Positions 1 to 8,685 of a DNA stretch of 64,000 nt are shown in pieces (position 1 is the first letter of the stretch; every line of letters starts with the position of its first letter). The notes below the pieces were generated by a model, which ran no database searches, was not told the DNA's origin, and was given only the letters and a program-made list of their open reading frames with translations. Location of the stretch: assembly GCA_965214485.1 (NCBI GenBank), contig CBDCBW010000002.1:117657-181656 (forward strand), in the 5' to 3' direction. Source of the stretch: JANQRZ01 sp965214485 (GTDB lineage: Bacteria > Bacteroidota > Rhodothermia > Rhodothermales > JANQRZ01). The position numbers were made by a program, and so were the translations under genes.

Positions 1-1296
1 GCCGATGTTCGAGCGCAGCACGCCGAGCGGGATCGTCTGCACGTCGCGCCCGTCGACCTTAACGGTACCCTCGGTCGGCTCGGTCAGGCGCGGGATCAGC
101 TCGACGAGCGTCGACTTGCCCGAGCCGGTCCGCCCGACGATGCCGAGCGTCGTCCCGGCGGGCACGTCGAACGAGAGGCCGCGCAGCACGTCCGGGCCCG
201 CGTGGGTGTAGCGGTAGCTCACGTCGTCGAACGTGACCCGGCCCTCGATCTCCCGGACAGATCCGTCGGTCCGCTCGGTGTCGGTCACGTCGGGCGGCGT
301 GTCGAGGATCTCGAAGAGGCGGCTCGCCGAGGCCGAGGCTTGCTGGACCATCGAAATCACGTAGCCGAACGACGCCACCGGCCACGTCATGATGGCGACG
401 TAGATGATGTACTCGGCGATGTTGCCGAGGGTGATCGTCCCCTCGATCACGAGCCGCCCGCCGACCCACACGACCAGGATCGTGCTCGCGCCGATGAGGA
501 TCTGCATGACCGGGCGGAACGCCGCGTCGACGAGCGCGAGGTCGAGCGCGCGCCGCCGGTAGTCTGCGCTCTCGGCCTCGAAGCGCTCGGCCTCGAACGT
601 CTCCCGCGTGTAGGCCTTCACCACGCGGACCCCCGCGAGCGCCTCCTGCACCCGGCTCGTGAGCGCCGAGTACTGCCGCTGCATCGCGTCGGTGCGGGCG
701 TGGACGAGCCTCGAGACGAAGAAGATCGCCACGGCGAGCGCGGGCATCGGGAGCAGCGCCCACAGCGTCAGCACCGGCGAGATCAAGAGCATCACCACGA
801 GGACCGTGGCGACGGTGGTGACGGCGCGGACGGCGTACATGATCGCCGGGCCGACGTAGCGGCGGACCTTCTCGATGTCGCTCGTGGCGCGCGTCAGCAC
901 GTCGCCCGTCGCGGTCCGGTGGTAGAACCCGGCCGAGAGCTTCTGGAGGTGGTCGTAGAGCCGGTTGCGCAGGTCGTACTCGATGTGCCGGCTCGCGACC
1001 ACGACCGTCTGCCGCGTCAGAAACGAGAACACCCCACTGACGACCGAGAGCAGCACGATCGCCCCGCCGATGACGACGAGGGTGTAGGCGAAGTAGTCCC
1101 ACAGAAATCCCTCGACCGGCGTGCCGGCGTAGAGGCCGTGGACCGCCACCATCCGGGGGATCGCGTCCACGGCCTCGCGCACCACCACCGGCACGACGAT
1201 CGCAAACCCCGCCGAGGCGAGGGCGGCGAGCAGGCCTGGAATCATCAGGCCCTTATACCGCCAGAGGTAGGGGTTGAGACGGCGAAGCGGGTGCAT
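1..1296 (-). CDS. ABC exporter, fused permease and ATPase (3' end beyond window)
   Basis: Half-transporter of the multidrug/lipid ABC exporter type (MsbA/BmrA-like) that would dimerise in the inner membrane and couple ATP hydrolysis to export; the substrate cannot be told. The frame opens at the ATG at 1296 (MHPLRRLNPYLWRYKG) and stays open to base 1. About 320 residues of hydrophobic ABC-membrane type 1 domain come first, then the nucleotide-binding domain with Walker A GRTGSGKST and a following Q-loop region. The signature motif, Walker B and H-loop lie outside the window. No strong Shine-Dalgarno sequence precedes the start, as for most genes here. Confidence 0.9.
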   Translation of the reverse strand, partial: MHPLRRLNPYLWRYKGLMIPGLLAALASAGFAIVVPVVVREAVDAIPRMVAVHGLYAGTPVEGFLWDYFAYTLVVIGGAIVLLSVVSGVFSFLTRQTVVVASRHIEYDLRNRLYDHLQKLSAGFYHRTATGDVLTRATSDIEKVRRYVGPAIMYAVRAVTTVATVLVVMLLISPVLTLWALLPMPALAVAIFFVSRLVHARTDAMQRQYSALTSRVQEALAGVRVVKAYTRETFEAERFEAESADYRRRALDLALVDAAFRPVMQILIGASTILVVWVGGRLVIEGTITLGNIAEYIIYVAIMTWPVASFGYVISMVQQASASASRLFEILDTPPDVTDTERTDGSVREIEGRVTFDDVSYRYTHAGPDVLRGLSFDVPAGTTLGIVGRTGSGKSTLVELIPRLTEPTEGTVKVDGRDVQTIPLGVLRSNIG

Positions 1297-1372
1297 GCGG
1301 CGACGGGTGACAGGGGCCTCTCCGAACGCCCCGGCCCGGCCCGTGATCCGCCGCCGGCCTCAGCCGCTGCCG

Positions 1373-2251
1373 TCAGCCGCCGACGACCTCGCCGCCGTTG
1401 ACGTGGATCGTCTGGCCGGTCACGTAGGTGCTGTCGGCGGAGGCGAGGAACACATAGGCCGGGGCGATCTCCTCCGGCTGCCCCGCCCGCTTGAGGGGCA
1501 CATCGGTCCCGAAGGCCGCCACCTTCTCCTCGCCGAACGACGCGGGGATCAGGGGCGTCCACACAGGGCCCGGCGCGACGGCGTTGACACGGACCTGTTT
1601 TTCGAGGACCTCCTTGTTTTTGGCGAGCGAGCGCGTGAACGCGATGATGGCCCCTTTCGTCGAGGCGTAGTCGAGCAGGTCGGGGCTGCCGCGAAACGCC
1701 GTCACCGAGGCCGTGTTGATCACGGCCCCGCCGGCGGGGAGGTGGTCCAGCGCCACCTTCGTCGTGAAGAAGTGGGCGAAGATGTTGGTGCGGAAGGTCG
1801 TCTCTAGCTGCTCCTCGGTGATGTCGGCGAGGCGGTCCTGCGGGAACTGCACCGCCGCGTTGTTGACGAGGACGTCGAGCCGGTCGAACGCCTCGACGGT
1901 CTCGTTGACGGCCCGGCGGCACTCGGCCTCCTGCCGGAGGTCGGCCTGGATGAGGAGGCACCGCGTCCCCTCCGCCTCGACGGCCTGCTTCGTCTGCTGC
2001 GCGTCGCGCTCTTCGTCGAGGTAGACGACGGCTACGTCGGCTCCCTCGCGCGCGAAGAGGACCGCGACGGCGCGGCCAATCCCGGAGTCGCCGCCGGTGA
2101 CGAGGGCGGCCTTACCGTCGAGCTTGCCGGAGCCGGCGTAGTCTGGTTTCTCGTACGCCGGCTGGGGCGTCATCTCGTGCTCGTCGCCGGGCTGGTCGTC
2201 CTGGTGCTGCGGCGGGAAGGCGGTTTTCTGGTCGTTGGAGCCGTCGGACAT
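1373..2251 (-). CDS. SDR family oxidoreductase, YhdF/GSP39-like
   Basis: A 292-residue short-chain dehydrogenase/reductase that would use NAD(P)H to reduce or oxidise a carbonyl or alcohol; the substrate is unknown. An approximately 45-residue polar N-terminal extension precedes the Rossmann motif TGGDSGIGR, followed by VNNAA, the catalytic Ser in INTASVTA and the YASTKG catalytic Tyr/Lys pair, and a C-terminal TGQTIHVNGG. The long N-terminal extension is typical of the general-stress SDR group (YhdF, YdaD/GSP39, YghA). The neighbouring DUF3008 gene is also of a type linked to stress, which supports a stress role by context only. Confidence 0.9.
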   Translation of the reverse strand: MSDGSNDQKTAFPPQHQDDQPGDEHEMTPQPAYEKPDYAGSGKLDGKAALVTGGDSGIGRAVAVLFAREGADVAVVYLDEERDAQQTKQAVEAEGTRCLLIQADLRQEAECRRAVNETVEAFDRLDVLVNNAAVQFPQDRLADITEEQLETTFRTNIFAHFFTTKVALDHLPAGGAVINTASVTAFRGSPDLLDYASTKGAIIAFTRSLAKNKEVLEKQVRVNAVAPGPVWTPLIPASFGEEKVAAFGTDVPLKRAGQPEEIAPAYVFLASADSTYVTGQTIHVNGGEVVGG

Positions 2252-2323
2252 GGGGGGAGGGGTAGGCGCAGCCCCACCGGGGTGTGGCCGCGCAGGCGAG
2301 AGAAAGAGGGGGCACCGATGACG

Positions 2324-2515
2324 CTAGCTCTCGTCATCGGCATGCTCGGGCAGGTCGTCGTGCCTCGTGGCGGCGAGGTCTTCGAGTTCGGCCTCGGTCA
2401 TCGAGTCGTGCATCTCCTTCGAGGCACCCTTGAGTTCGGACGGGTTGGTCTGACCGCGCTTGGCGGACAGGGCAGCCCCGGCAGCCTTCTGCTGGGCTTT
2501 GGAAGTGGCAGCCAT
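2324..2515 (-). CDS. DUF3008 family small stress-type protein
   Basis: A 63-residue hydrophilic protein. The start MAATSKAQQKAAGAALSAKR and the central KGASKEM followed by an acidic TEAELEDLA stretch match the DUF3008 family, small basic/acidic proteins found in many bacteria and often induced by osmotic or stationary-phase stress. No enzymatic residues or membrane segments are visible, and no biochemical role is known. It is transcribed in the same direction as the SDR gene just downstream (72 bp gap), so the two may be cotranscribed. Confidence 0.8.
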   Translation of the reverse strand: MAATSKAQQKAAGAALSAKRGQTNPSELKGASKEMHDSMTEAELEDLAATRHDDLPEHADDES

Positions 2516-3055
2516 GACGAAAAGGTTAGAGGCTGTTCGGGAGTCCCTATCGCGGGCTACGAGCGGCTGCCAAACGTCCCTTCGGCGCGGCGCTCGTCGC
2601 TTCGGCCTCTGGCTTCTCGCGCGCCTGGACGGGCTCGTTGCGCGCTCGAAGTCCGAACAGTTTCTTGAAGGGTTGAAGAGGAAAGACCGGTGCGAGAAAG
2701 GGACGACCGGTGAGAGTAGAAGTGCGCCCTTTTAACCTGCTCCCCGCAGGCGGCAGTTCCGCTGTTCCACCCCTGATTCCACTCACGGGGAAACCCCTGC
2801 TGCGTCTCGGCGGCCGGTGCCTCGGGGAGGCAACCTGGACGCAAGGGCTGGAGGCCCCGCCCCCGGAGCGAACCTGAGAGGGCGTTGCGCTTCAGGTGCT
2901 CGGGCTGCGCGGGGCGTGCCACGCCCTGTCTGAGGTAGTGTCTAAGCAGACCGGGACCTGGCTCGCGGGTCGCCGGCAGCGCAGACACGCCGCGCCGCCG
3001 GCTTTCCTAACGAGGAGCAGCCCCGGCGCGCAATGACGTACGCTCGGCTCGGCCC
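2516..3055. other. 540-bp stretch without a convincing gene
   Basis: Several open frames run through this stretch, but none has a recognisable domain, sensible composition or typical start. The segment near 2530-2665 contains imperfect inverted copies of CTGTTCGG / CCGAACAG about 120 bp apart, which could be the worn ends of a small mobile element, but no transposase remnant can be read. Confidence 0.4.
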
Positions 3056-3337
3056 CTAGCCCGCCACCTCGACGCCGCGCCAGAACGCGACGTGGTCTTT
3101 GATCTCGGCGGCGGCCTCCTTCGGCGCGGGGTACGCCCACGCCGCGTTCTCATTGGTCTCGCCGCCGGCCTCGACCGAGTAGTAGCTCGCCTCGCCCTTC
3201 CACGGGCAGGTCGTGCGGTGGTCGCTCGGGCGGAGGTGCTCGCGGCGGAGTGCGCCGGGCGGGAAGTAGTGGTTGCCTTCGATGACGATCGTGTCGTCGC
3301 TCTCGGCGAGGACGGTGCCGTTCCAGGTGGCTTTCAT
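3056..3337 (-). CDS. DUF427 domain-containing protein
   Basis: A 93-residue soluble protein of the DUF427 family. Family marks are the N-terminal MKATWNGTVLAES, the glycine/proline turn NHYFPP, the motif TTCPWKGEASYYSV and the C-terminal WAYPAP...IKDHVAFW. DUF427 proteins are small, mostly beta and of unknown function, common in Actinobacteria and Bacteroidota, often as stand-alone genes. No partner is evident; the next minus-strand gene is 127 bp upstream. Confidence 0.85.
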   Translation of the reverse strand: MKATWNGTVLAESDDTIVIEGNHYFPPGALRREHLRPSDHRTTCPWKGEASYYSVEAGGETNENAAWAYPAPKEAAAEIKDHVAFWRGVEVAG

Positions 3338-3464
3338 GGGGAGGTAGGGGCTAGAGACTGTGTGGCGAGGCGTAGAGACCGTGCGGCAAACTGATTTCGT
3401 TTGGCGAGGCTGATTCCGGACGGCGAGCGGCTGCGCGTGCGCTCGGGCCGGCCCCGGAGCGTTC

Positions 3465-3752
3465 CTAGACTCGCACGCCGCGTACCCCGTCGGCGAGGTC
3501 GCCGGGGGCGGGGAGCACGCAGACCGCGTCGGTGCGGAAGGGGTCGAGGACGATCGTGAGGTACTGGTACGTTTCGAAGCGCCCGGGCGTTCGGTTGAAC
3601 TGCCGGGCGACGGCGGCGCAGAGCACGGCGTAGGCCGCCGGCCCTACGAGAACCGTGCGCGGCTCGAGGCCGTCGTGCTGAAGGGCGCGCACCTGCTCGT
3701 CGATGAAGGCGAGCACGCCGTCGGGCGTGGCGGTGGTTTCGAGGACCGTCAT
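3465..3752 (-). CDS. small protein of unknown function, possible HK97 A-domain-like fold
   Basis: A 95-residue protein that I do not recognise with certainty. The pattern is an N-terminal helix (residues 10-27), then RTVLVGPAAYAVL, then YQYLTIVLDPF and VCVLPAP. The order helix - VGPxAY - Y(x)2-3 strand - VDP - strand resembles the A-domain of HK97-type capsid/encapsulin proteins and in particular the short family 4 encapsulin-like proteins. This resemblance is from memory and unverified. The gene lies divergently from the hydrolase at 3869. Codon use matches the surroundings. Confidence 0.6.
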   Translation of the reverse strand: MTVLETTATPDGVLAFIDEQVRALQHDGLEPRTVLVGPAAYAVLCAAVARQFNRTPGRFETYQYLTIVLDPFRTDAVCVLPAPGDLADGVRGVRV

Positions 3753-3800
3753 TCGATTGGGGATTTCTGATGGGGGGGTGGGGATGGGACGGCGGGCCGA

Positions 3801-3840
3801 GTAGCTTGCGCCCTCCGAGAGTAGCTTGCGCCCTCCGAGA
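3801..3840. repeat. 20-bp perfect tandem duplication
   Basis: The unit GTAGCTTGCGCCCTCCGAGA occurs twice back to back in the 116-bp divergent intergenic region between the gene at 3465-3752 and the hydrolase at 3869. It is one of many short perfect tandem duplications in the window. Confidence 0.9.
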
Positions 3841-3868
3841 TCGGCAATCTAAAATCCAAAGTCGCCCG

Positions 3869-4705
3869 ATGCAGCACGACGCCGGCACGCTCCGCACCGA
3901 CGACGGCCTGACGCTCGCCACGCGGCGCTGGATGCCGCACGACAGCCCGGCGGCGGCGGTCGTGATCGTCCACGGCCTCGGCGACCACAGCGGGCGGTTC
4001 GCGCACGTCGCGGCCCACCTGATGCTGCACGACGCCTCGGTCTACGCCCTCGACCTGCGCGGGCACGGGCGCTCGGAGGGCGAGCCGCGGGCCTACGCCG
4101 AGTCGTTCGACGACTACGTCGGCGACCTCGCGCTTTTCCTGCGCCACGTCCGGGAGGACGCGGCGCAGCCGCTCTTCGTACTCGGCCACTCGCTCGGCGG
4201 GCTGCTGGCGGCGCGCTACGTGACCGCCCACGGCACGGGCAGGCTGGCGGGCCTGGTGCTCTCCTCGGCGGCGCTGCAACTCCCGAGCGACCTGGCTCCG
4301 CTGCTCCGAAAGGCCGCCGGCCTCCTCAGCCGCCTCGCGCCCACGCTGCCGACCAGGCGCATCCCCACGGCCTACCTCTCGCAGGACCCCGGCGTGGTGC
4401 GGGGCTACGAGCAGGACCCGCTCGTCGAGACCGGGGGCGTCCGCGCCCGCGTGGGCCACGAGATGCTGCAGACGATCAGGCTCGTCCGGGAGCACGCCGG
4501 CGCGTTCACGCTGCCGCTCTACCTCTTCCACGGCACCGCCGACCGGATCACCGACCCGGCGGGCAGCCGCTGGCTCTACGAGCACGCCCCGAGCGAGGAC
4601 AAGACCCTCCGGCTCTACGACGGCTTCTACCACGAGACGATGAACGAGCCCGATCGCGGGCGCGTGCTCACCGACCTCACCGACTGGCTGTCCGAGCGCG
4701 TTTGA
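3869..4705 (+). CDS. alpha/beta hydrolase, monoacylglycerol lipase-like
   Basis: A 278-residue serine hydrolase. The open frame extends upstream, but the ATG at 3869 (MQHDAGTLRTDDGL) is preferred because the upstream part is unconserved-looking and contains the tandem repeat. It shows the oxyanion motif VHGLGDHSGRF, DLRGHGRSEG, the nucleophile elbow GHSLGG, the acid in DRITDP and the catalytic His in YHETMNEPDR. This arrangement is typical of the serine aminopeptidase S33/monoglyceride lipase (Hydrolase_4) family, which cleaves acylglycerols or lysophospholipids. There is no signal peptide, so it probably acts in the cytoplasm. Confidence 0.9.
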   Translation: MQHDAGTLRTDDGLTLATRRWMPHDSPAAAVVIVHGLGDHSGRFAHVAAHLMLHDASVYALDLRGHGRSEGEPRAYAESFDDYVGDLALFLRHVREDAAQPLFVLGHSLGGLLAARYVTAHGTGRLAGLVLSSAALQLPSDLAPLLRKAAGLLSRLAPTLPTRRIPTAYLSQDPGVVRGYEQDPLVETGGVRARVGHEMLQTIRLVREHAGAFTLPLYLFHGTADRITDPAGSRWLYEHAPSEDKTLRLYDGFYHETMNEPDRGRVLTDLTDWLSERV

Positions 4706-4862
4706 CGCGTCTCGCCGGAACCCCTCCGTTCCGCCCTCGGCGCGCATCGAGGCGCTGCGCGGTCTTTGCCCAAGCTCCACGCATCGGTCGGGCTTCTCCG
4801 CTGCGGAGGCGGTAGGTTCCGGCATCGCACCCATCGTTCCCGCACACGCAACCCCGACTCCT

Positions 4863-5063
4863 GTGAGCAGAGGCATTGTGACCACCTTTGACGCCCGGCG
4901 CGGCGTCGGCTACGTCCGCCACACCGAAGGCAGCACCCTCGTCCCGTTCTCGGCGCGCGACATCCACGGCGAGACGCCCGGCCTGGGCGACCCGGTCGAG
5001 TACACCGTCGTCGGCGGCAAAGCCGGCGTGGCGGCCAAGCAGGTCCGCCGCGTCGGCTCGTAG
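4863..5063 (+). CDS. cold-shock-domain-like protein
   Basis: A 66-residue protein of cold-shock-domain (OB-fold) type. It begins at a GTG with MSRGIVTTFDARRGVGYV, equivalent to the RNP-1-containing start KGTVKWFNxxKGYGFI of CspA. It continues with VPFSARDIHG and ends with a short VEYTVV...GVAAKQV strand pair. The aromatic residues of RNP-1 are only partly kept (F and Y), so nucleic-acid binding is likely but not certain. A rho-independent terminator lies 42 bp after the stop, which makes this a single-gene unit. Confidence 0.75.
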   Translation: MSRGIVTTFDARRGVGYVRHTEGSTLVPFSARDIHGETPGLGDPVEYTVVGGKAGVAAKQVRRVGS

Positions 5064-5105
5064 CGGCCCGCCTCCGCGCTCCTTCTTTCCAACCGAATCC
5101 TTCCG

Positions 5106-5138
5106 AAGCCCCGGTTGCCGCTCGGCGACCGGGGCTTT
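5106..5138 (+). terminator. rho-independent terminator after the cold-shock-like gene
   Basis: Perfect 10-bp stem AAGCCCCGGT / ACCGGGGCTT with a 12-base loop, followed by T residues. It sits 42 bp after the stop codon at 5063. Confidence 0.8.
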
Positions 5139-5185
5139 GGTGTCTCCGGGGCTTCGGTGTCTCATACCATTTCTCCGAACTAATG

Positions 5186-5270
5186 AGTCATCCCCGCGCA
5201 GGCGGGAATCCATAGGGCGAGGGCGCGTGGCTCAACCCTCGCATGGTTCCCCGCCTGCGCGGGGATGACT
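5186..5270. repeat. REP-like inverted pair
   Basis: Two perfect 21-bp arms (5186-5206 and 5250-5270, starting AGTCATCCCCGCGCAGG) face each other across 43 bp. Each arm is itself partly palindromic (CCCGC...GCGGG). This resembles the widespread bacterial intergenic repeats that read GTCATTCCCGCG...GCGGGAATCC. A related single copy occurs at 13073-13096. It lies between two converging genes and may also help to end transcription. Confidence 0.8.
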
Positions 5271-5336
5271 TGACGTGGAGGACGGCGCACAAACTCAGCG
5301 ATTTGGTATCGGGCGGGTCTCGGGTAGCAACGGAGC

Positions 5337-7901
5337 CTATTTCAGGACCACCACCTTCTGGCCGGCCGCGAACGACTCGCCGGTGACCCGGACGAGGTAG
5401 ACGCCGCCGGCGAGTGCGGTGCCGTCGACGCGCAGCGTCTGGGCGACGCCCGCCGGGACGGGCCCGTCGAAGAGCGTCTGGACGCGCCGCCCGAGCAGGT
5501 CTACGACCTCGGCGCGGACCACCTGCGCCTCGCGCACGGCGAAGCGCACCGCCGTCGCCCCGGCGAACGGGTTGGGAAAGGCCGGCTCGATCCGGTAGGC
5601 CTCGGCGAGCGCGGCGTCGTCCTCGGTGCTCGTCGAGTTGTCGGTGTAGAAGAGCAGCGCCCACTGCACGAGGCTGCCGGTGTCCTGCCCGGCCCCGTCG
5701 CAGACGCGGAGCGTCCACGTCCCCTGCACGGCCTCCCCGGCGAAGTCCGAGAGCGGGTCCGCGCCGGCGGTGCCGGGCTGCCCCGCTTCGGTCCGGCCCT
5801 CCACGTCGTAGAACGGCGCGCCGGCGTCGTGGTCCGTGTCGCTGCCGAAGACCCCCGCCGCGCCGGTGTCGCTGAAGAGCGCGTCGAGGTCGTCGGCGCT
5901 CGTCCCGAAGGTGCCGGTGCCGGGGCGGTCGAGGAGGTTCACCACCGTGCCCTCGGGGCTCCGGAGCTGGAGGCGGAGGTCGCCCCGGTAGCTGTGCTCG
6001 ATCGTCACGCCGACCTTCATGCTGACCGGGGCGAAGCTGTCGCTCACGTCGAGCGTGCTGCTCTGGAAGGCGGGGCAGCCGCCGTCGTCGATGCCGAAGC
6101 CGGCCTCGTTGGCGTAAAAGAAACTCGGTGCGACGAACACGTCGATGACGGCGCGGGGGCGCAGCGGGAAGGCGAGGCTCGGGTGGCTCACGACGGCCTC
6201 GTTCGTGACCGGCACGCCGGGCGCGTCCTCGGCCACCGCGACGTCGAAGGAGAGCGTCTCCGAGCCGCCGTCGCCCACGTCGACGATCCACCCGACGGTG
6301 CCGTCCTCCGCGGCGGCCTCGCCCGCCGAGAAGACGAGGTTGCCCGCGAACGAGAGGTTCTCCGGGAGCACATTCTCGAACCTCACGGCCTCGCCCGTCT
6401 CGGTGCCGCCGTTGAAGACCTCGACCGTGATCGTGGTGGTCTCGCCCGGCGAGACGGACGCGGGGCCGGCCTCCATCACGGCGAGGAGCTGGACCGGGCC
6501 GGGCGGGGTGCCCGCCTCCCTCCCGTCGATGAACGGCGCGCCGGTGTTGCCGGGGTCGAGGAAGGCCTCGGCCCCGGTGGTCATGTTGCGCGCCATGCGG
6601 CCGTACCAGTCCGCAGTCTGGCTCGAGCACGAGGCGAAGCCGCCCGAGAGCTGCCCGACGACGCGCTTCTCGGGGCTGAACAGCGGCGAGCCCGACGAGC
6701 CCGGCTCGGTCGTGCCGAGGTCCCAGTCGGTGACCTTGAGGTGGGTGCCGGCGGGGTTGCCCGCGTTGCCCAGGTACGAGTCGACCGAGGTCGGGTCGTT
6801 CTCGAACGAGATGCGCTTCTCCTCGACCTGCGGGTGGTGGACGGCCACCGCGCTCGGCGTCGCCTGGTCGCGGCGGTCCCAGCCGTTGAGCCAGACGCTG
6901 TACTCCGGCGGGATCGGGTCGTCGGTCTCGAGCAGGGTCCAGTCCGGGCCGCCGGAGGTGCCGCCGCCGGAGGTGCCTCGGAGGACGGTGCCCGAGCTGA
7001 ACTGGTCGAGCCGGCCGTCGCCGCTGCCGCCACTCGCGGGCGAGCCGGGCCGGCGGCAGGTCGAGTTCTCGTAGTTCCAGTAGATCACGACGCTGGCGGC
7101 GTTGCCGGCGGTGTTGCCGCAGTGGTCGGCGGTGAGGAAGTAGGGCGTGCCGTCGCCGGCGGTGTTGTTCATCGCCGAGCCGCTGCAGATGTCGGTGCCG
7201 CTGCGGGTGTAGGCCCCGACCGAGCGGATGATGTCGCGGTAGCCGTTGCCCTCGGGGCAGGCCACGTCGACGTTGCACGAGCCGGAGCGGGCGAGGTCCG
7301 TCTCGTTCCACGCCGCGCGCTCGATCCCGAAGGGCCGGTACGCGTGGTTGACGCGCCCGATCTCGAACTCGTAGTCCGCCGCCTCGGACGGCTTCGCCTC
7401 GGGCAGGTTGAGCTCGACCACGATCTCGTCGCCGCGCACGACCGGGGTCCACAGCTCGCCGTGGGTTTCGTTGTCGGCGTCGGTGAAGGCGCGGACGTGT
7501 GGGGCCTCGCCGGCGGGATAAAGCCAGAGCGTCGCCGCCGGGGGCAGCCGGAACCGGCTGAAGCCGAGGTTCACCGAGTACGCCCCGGGCGAGGCGATGC
7601 GAAGCCGCCACACGCGCGAGCCGTCGGCGAGCGTCTCCCACGTCCCGGCGCTCCGGGCGGAGGCGGCGACCTCGAACGGCTCGGCGAAGCGGAGCGGGCC
7701 GAGCGTGCCGTCGGCCCGCTGCGCGTCGCGGGCGACGAGCGCGTCGTTGTCGACGGCGGGCATCGTGAGCCGCGCCACGGCGTCGAGCGGGAGCGCCTCG
7801 GCCGCGCGGAGCGACGCGGGCCGGGACGCCGCCTGCTGAGCCGGCGTCGGGAGGGCGAGCAGGAGCACACCTGCCGCGAGTAGGGCGTAGCGGTACGTCA
7901 T
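5337..7901 (-). CDS. secreted lysyl-endopeptidase-like serine protease with P-domain and T9SS tail
   Basis: An 854-residue exported protease. The start MTYRYALLAAGVLLLALPTPAQ at 7901 gives a clean signal peptide; the open frame begins further upstream. A propeptide-like beta region (about 30-225) is followed by a trypsin-fold domain beginning CNVDVACPEG, with catalytic His in LTADHCG, Asp in GPDWTLLE and Ser in PGSSGSPLF, as in lysyl endopeptidase/Achromobacter protease I. Then come a DUF11/CARDB-like beta domain, a proprotein-convertase P-domain (GDLRLQLRSPEGT ... GTWTLRVCDGAGQDTG) and a C-terminal T9SS type A sorting domain (FPNPFAG ... VVDLLGRRV ... GGVYLVRV). The product would be secreted through T9SS and held at the cell surface or released. 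Confidence 0.9.
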   Translation of the reverse strand: MTYRYALLAAGVLLLALPTPAQQAASRPASLRAAEALPLDAVARLTMPAVDNDALVARDAQRADGTLGPLRFAEPFEVAASARSAGTWETLADGSRVWRLRIASPGAYSVNLGFSRFRLPPAATLWLYPAGEAPHVRAFTDADNETHGELWTPVVRGDEIVVELNLPEAKPSEAADYEFEIGRVNHAYRPFGIERAAWNETDLARSGSCNVDVACPEGNGYRDIIRSVGAYTRSGTDICSGSAMNNTAGDGTPYFLTADHCGNTAGNAASVVIYWNYENSTCRRPGSPASGGSGDGRLDQFSSGTVLRGTSGGGTSGGPDWTLLETDDPIPPEYSVWLNGWDRRDQATPSAVAVHHPQVEEKRISFENDPTSVDSYLGNAGNPAGTHLKVTDWDLGTTEPGSSGSPLFSPEKRVVGQLSGGFASCSSQTADWYGRMARNMTTGAEAFLDPGNTGAPFIDGREAGTPPGPVQLLAVMEAGPASVSPGETTTITVEVFNGGTETGEAVRFENVLPENLSFAGNLVFSAGEAAAEDGTVGWIVDVGDGGSETLSFDVAVAEDAPGVPVTNEAVVSHPSLAFPLRPRAVIDVFVAPSFFYANEAGFGIDDGGCPAFQSSTLDVSDSFAPVSMKVGVTIEHSYRGDLRLQLRSPEGTVVNLLDRPGTGTFGTSADDLDALFSDTGAAGVFGSDTDHDAGAPFYDVEGRTEAGQPGTAGADPLSDFAGEAVQGTWTLRVCDGAGQDTGSLVQWALLFYTDNSTSTEDDAALAEAYRIEPAFPNPFAGATAVRFAVREAQVVRAEVVDLLGRRVQTLFDGPVPAGVAQTLRVDGTALAGGVYLVRVTGESFAAGQKVVVLK

Positions 7902-7996
7902 GGAGGCGAAGGGGCTAGGGGGACGGAGGGGCCGGCGGAATATCCTCCCTCTTCGCCCGATCTCCAAATGGGCTCGTCACTCGCGCCCGCCGCGCC

Positions 7997-8662
7997 TCAC
8001 TCCACCCACACGGCGACCTCGCCCAGCGGCTTCCGCTCCAAGTCCGGCACCTCCGCGTCGGCAGCGGGAAAGCCGACCGGGAAGAGGATGTAGGGCCGCT
8101 CGTTCCCAGGCCGCCCGAGAATCTCGTTCAGGAAGCGCATCGGGCTGGGCGTGTGCGTCAGCGTGGCGAGACCCATCCGGTGGAGCGCCGCGATGAAGAA
8201 CCCGGCGGCGATGCCGCAGCTCTCCTGCACGTAATAGTGCTTCTGCTTCTCCCCCGCCTCGTCCACGCCCGTGCTCTGGGCGAAGAGCACGACGACCCAG
8301 GGCACCGTCTCCAGGAACGGCTTCCGCCAGTCCGTCCCGATCGGCGCGAGGGCGTCGAGCCACTCGGCCGTCGCGCGCTCGGCGTAAAACGCGCGCTCCT
8401 CCTCCTCGGCGGCTTCGCGGATGCGCCGCTTGACCTCCGCGTCGCCGACGGCGACGAACGTCCACGGCTGCTTGTGCGCCCCGCTCGGGGCCGTGCTCGC
8501 CGTCCGGATCGCCAGCTCGACCAGCCGGCGCGGCACCGGGCGGGCGGTGAAGTCGCGGACGGAGCGGCGGCGGTCGAGGTCGCGGTAGAACGCCTCGGCG
8601 CGGGCCAGCATTTCTTCGTCGGGATAGCTGGAGAAGTCGAGCGGGATGCAGGAAAAAGGCAT
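7997..8662 (-). CDS. iodotyrosine deiodinase-like nitroreductase-fold flavoprotein
   Basis: A 221-residue FMN protein. The start MPFSCIPLDF at 8662 is preferred to the longer frame. It carries the FMN-phosphate motif RRRSVRDF, TAPSGAHKQPW and the long lid helix with EEEERAFYAER, then GTDWRKPFLE, KHYYVQESCGIAAGF and THTPSPM. The Glu, Tyr and Lys of the lid and following strand match the zwitterion-binding triad that separates the iodotyrosine deiodinase (IYD) group from ordinary nitroreductases. Bacterial IYDs reductively dehalogenate halotyrosines. The enzyme should be cytoplasmic. It lies between two T9SS cargo genes, without an obvious partner reductase. Confidence 0.85.
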   Translation of the reverse strand: MPFSCIPLDFSSYPDEEMLARAEAFYRDLDRRRSVRDFTARPVPRRLVELAIRTASTAPSGAHKQPWTFVAVGDAEVKRRIREAAEEEERAFYAERATAEWLDALAPIGTDWRKPFLETVPWVVVLFAQSTGVDEAGEKQKHYYVQESCGIAAGFFIAALHRMGLATLTHTPSPMRFLNEILGRPGNERPYILFPVGFPAADAEVPDLERKPLGEVAVWVE

Positions 8663-8685
8663 GGCAGCAGGGTGATCGGAGCAGC

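Noticed and set aside
59..1102. A 347-residue minus-strand open frame rich in Arg and Asp
   Set aside because: It is a shadow of the ABC exporter, which is open to the window edge in another frame with all expected motifs.
2557..2988. A 143-residue open frame in the noncoding stretch
   Set aside because: No domain, no credible start, and low-information composition.
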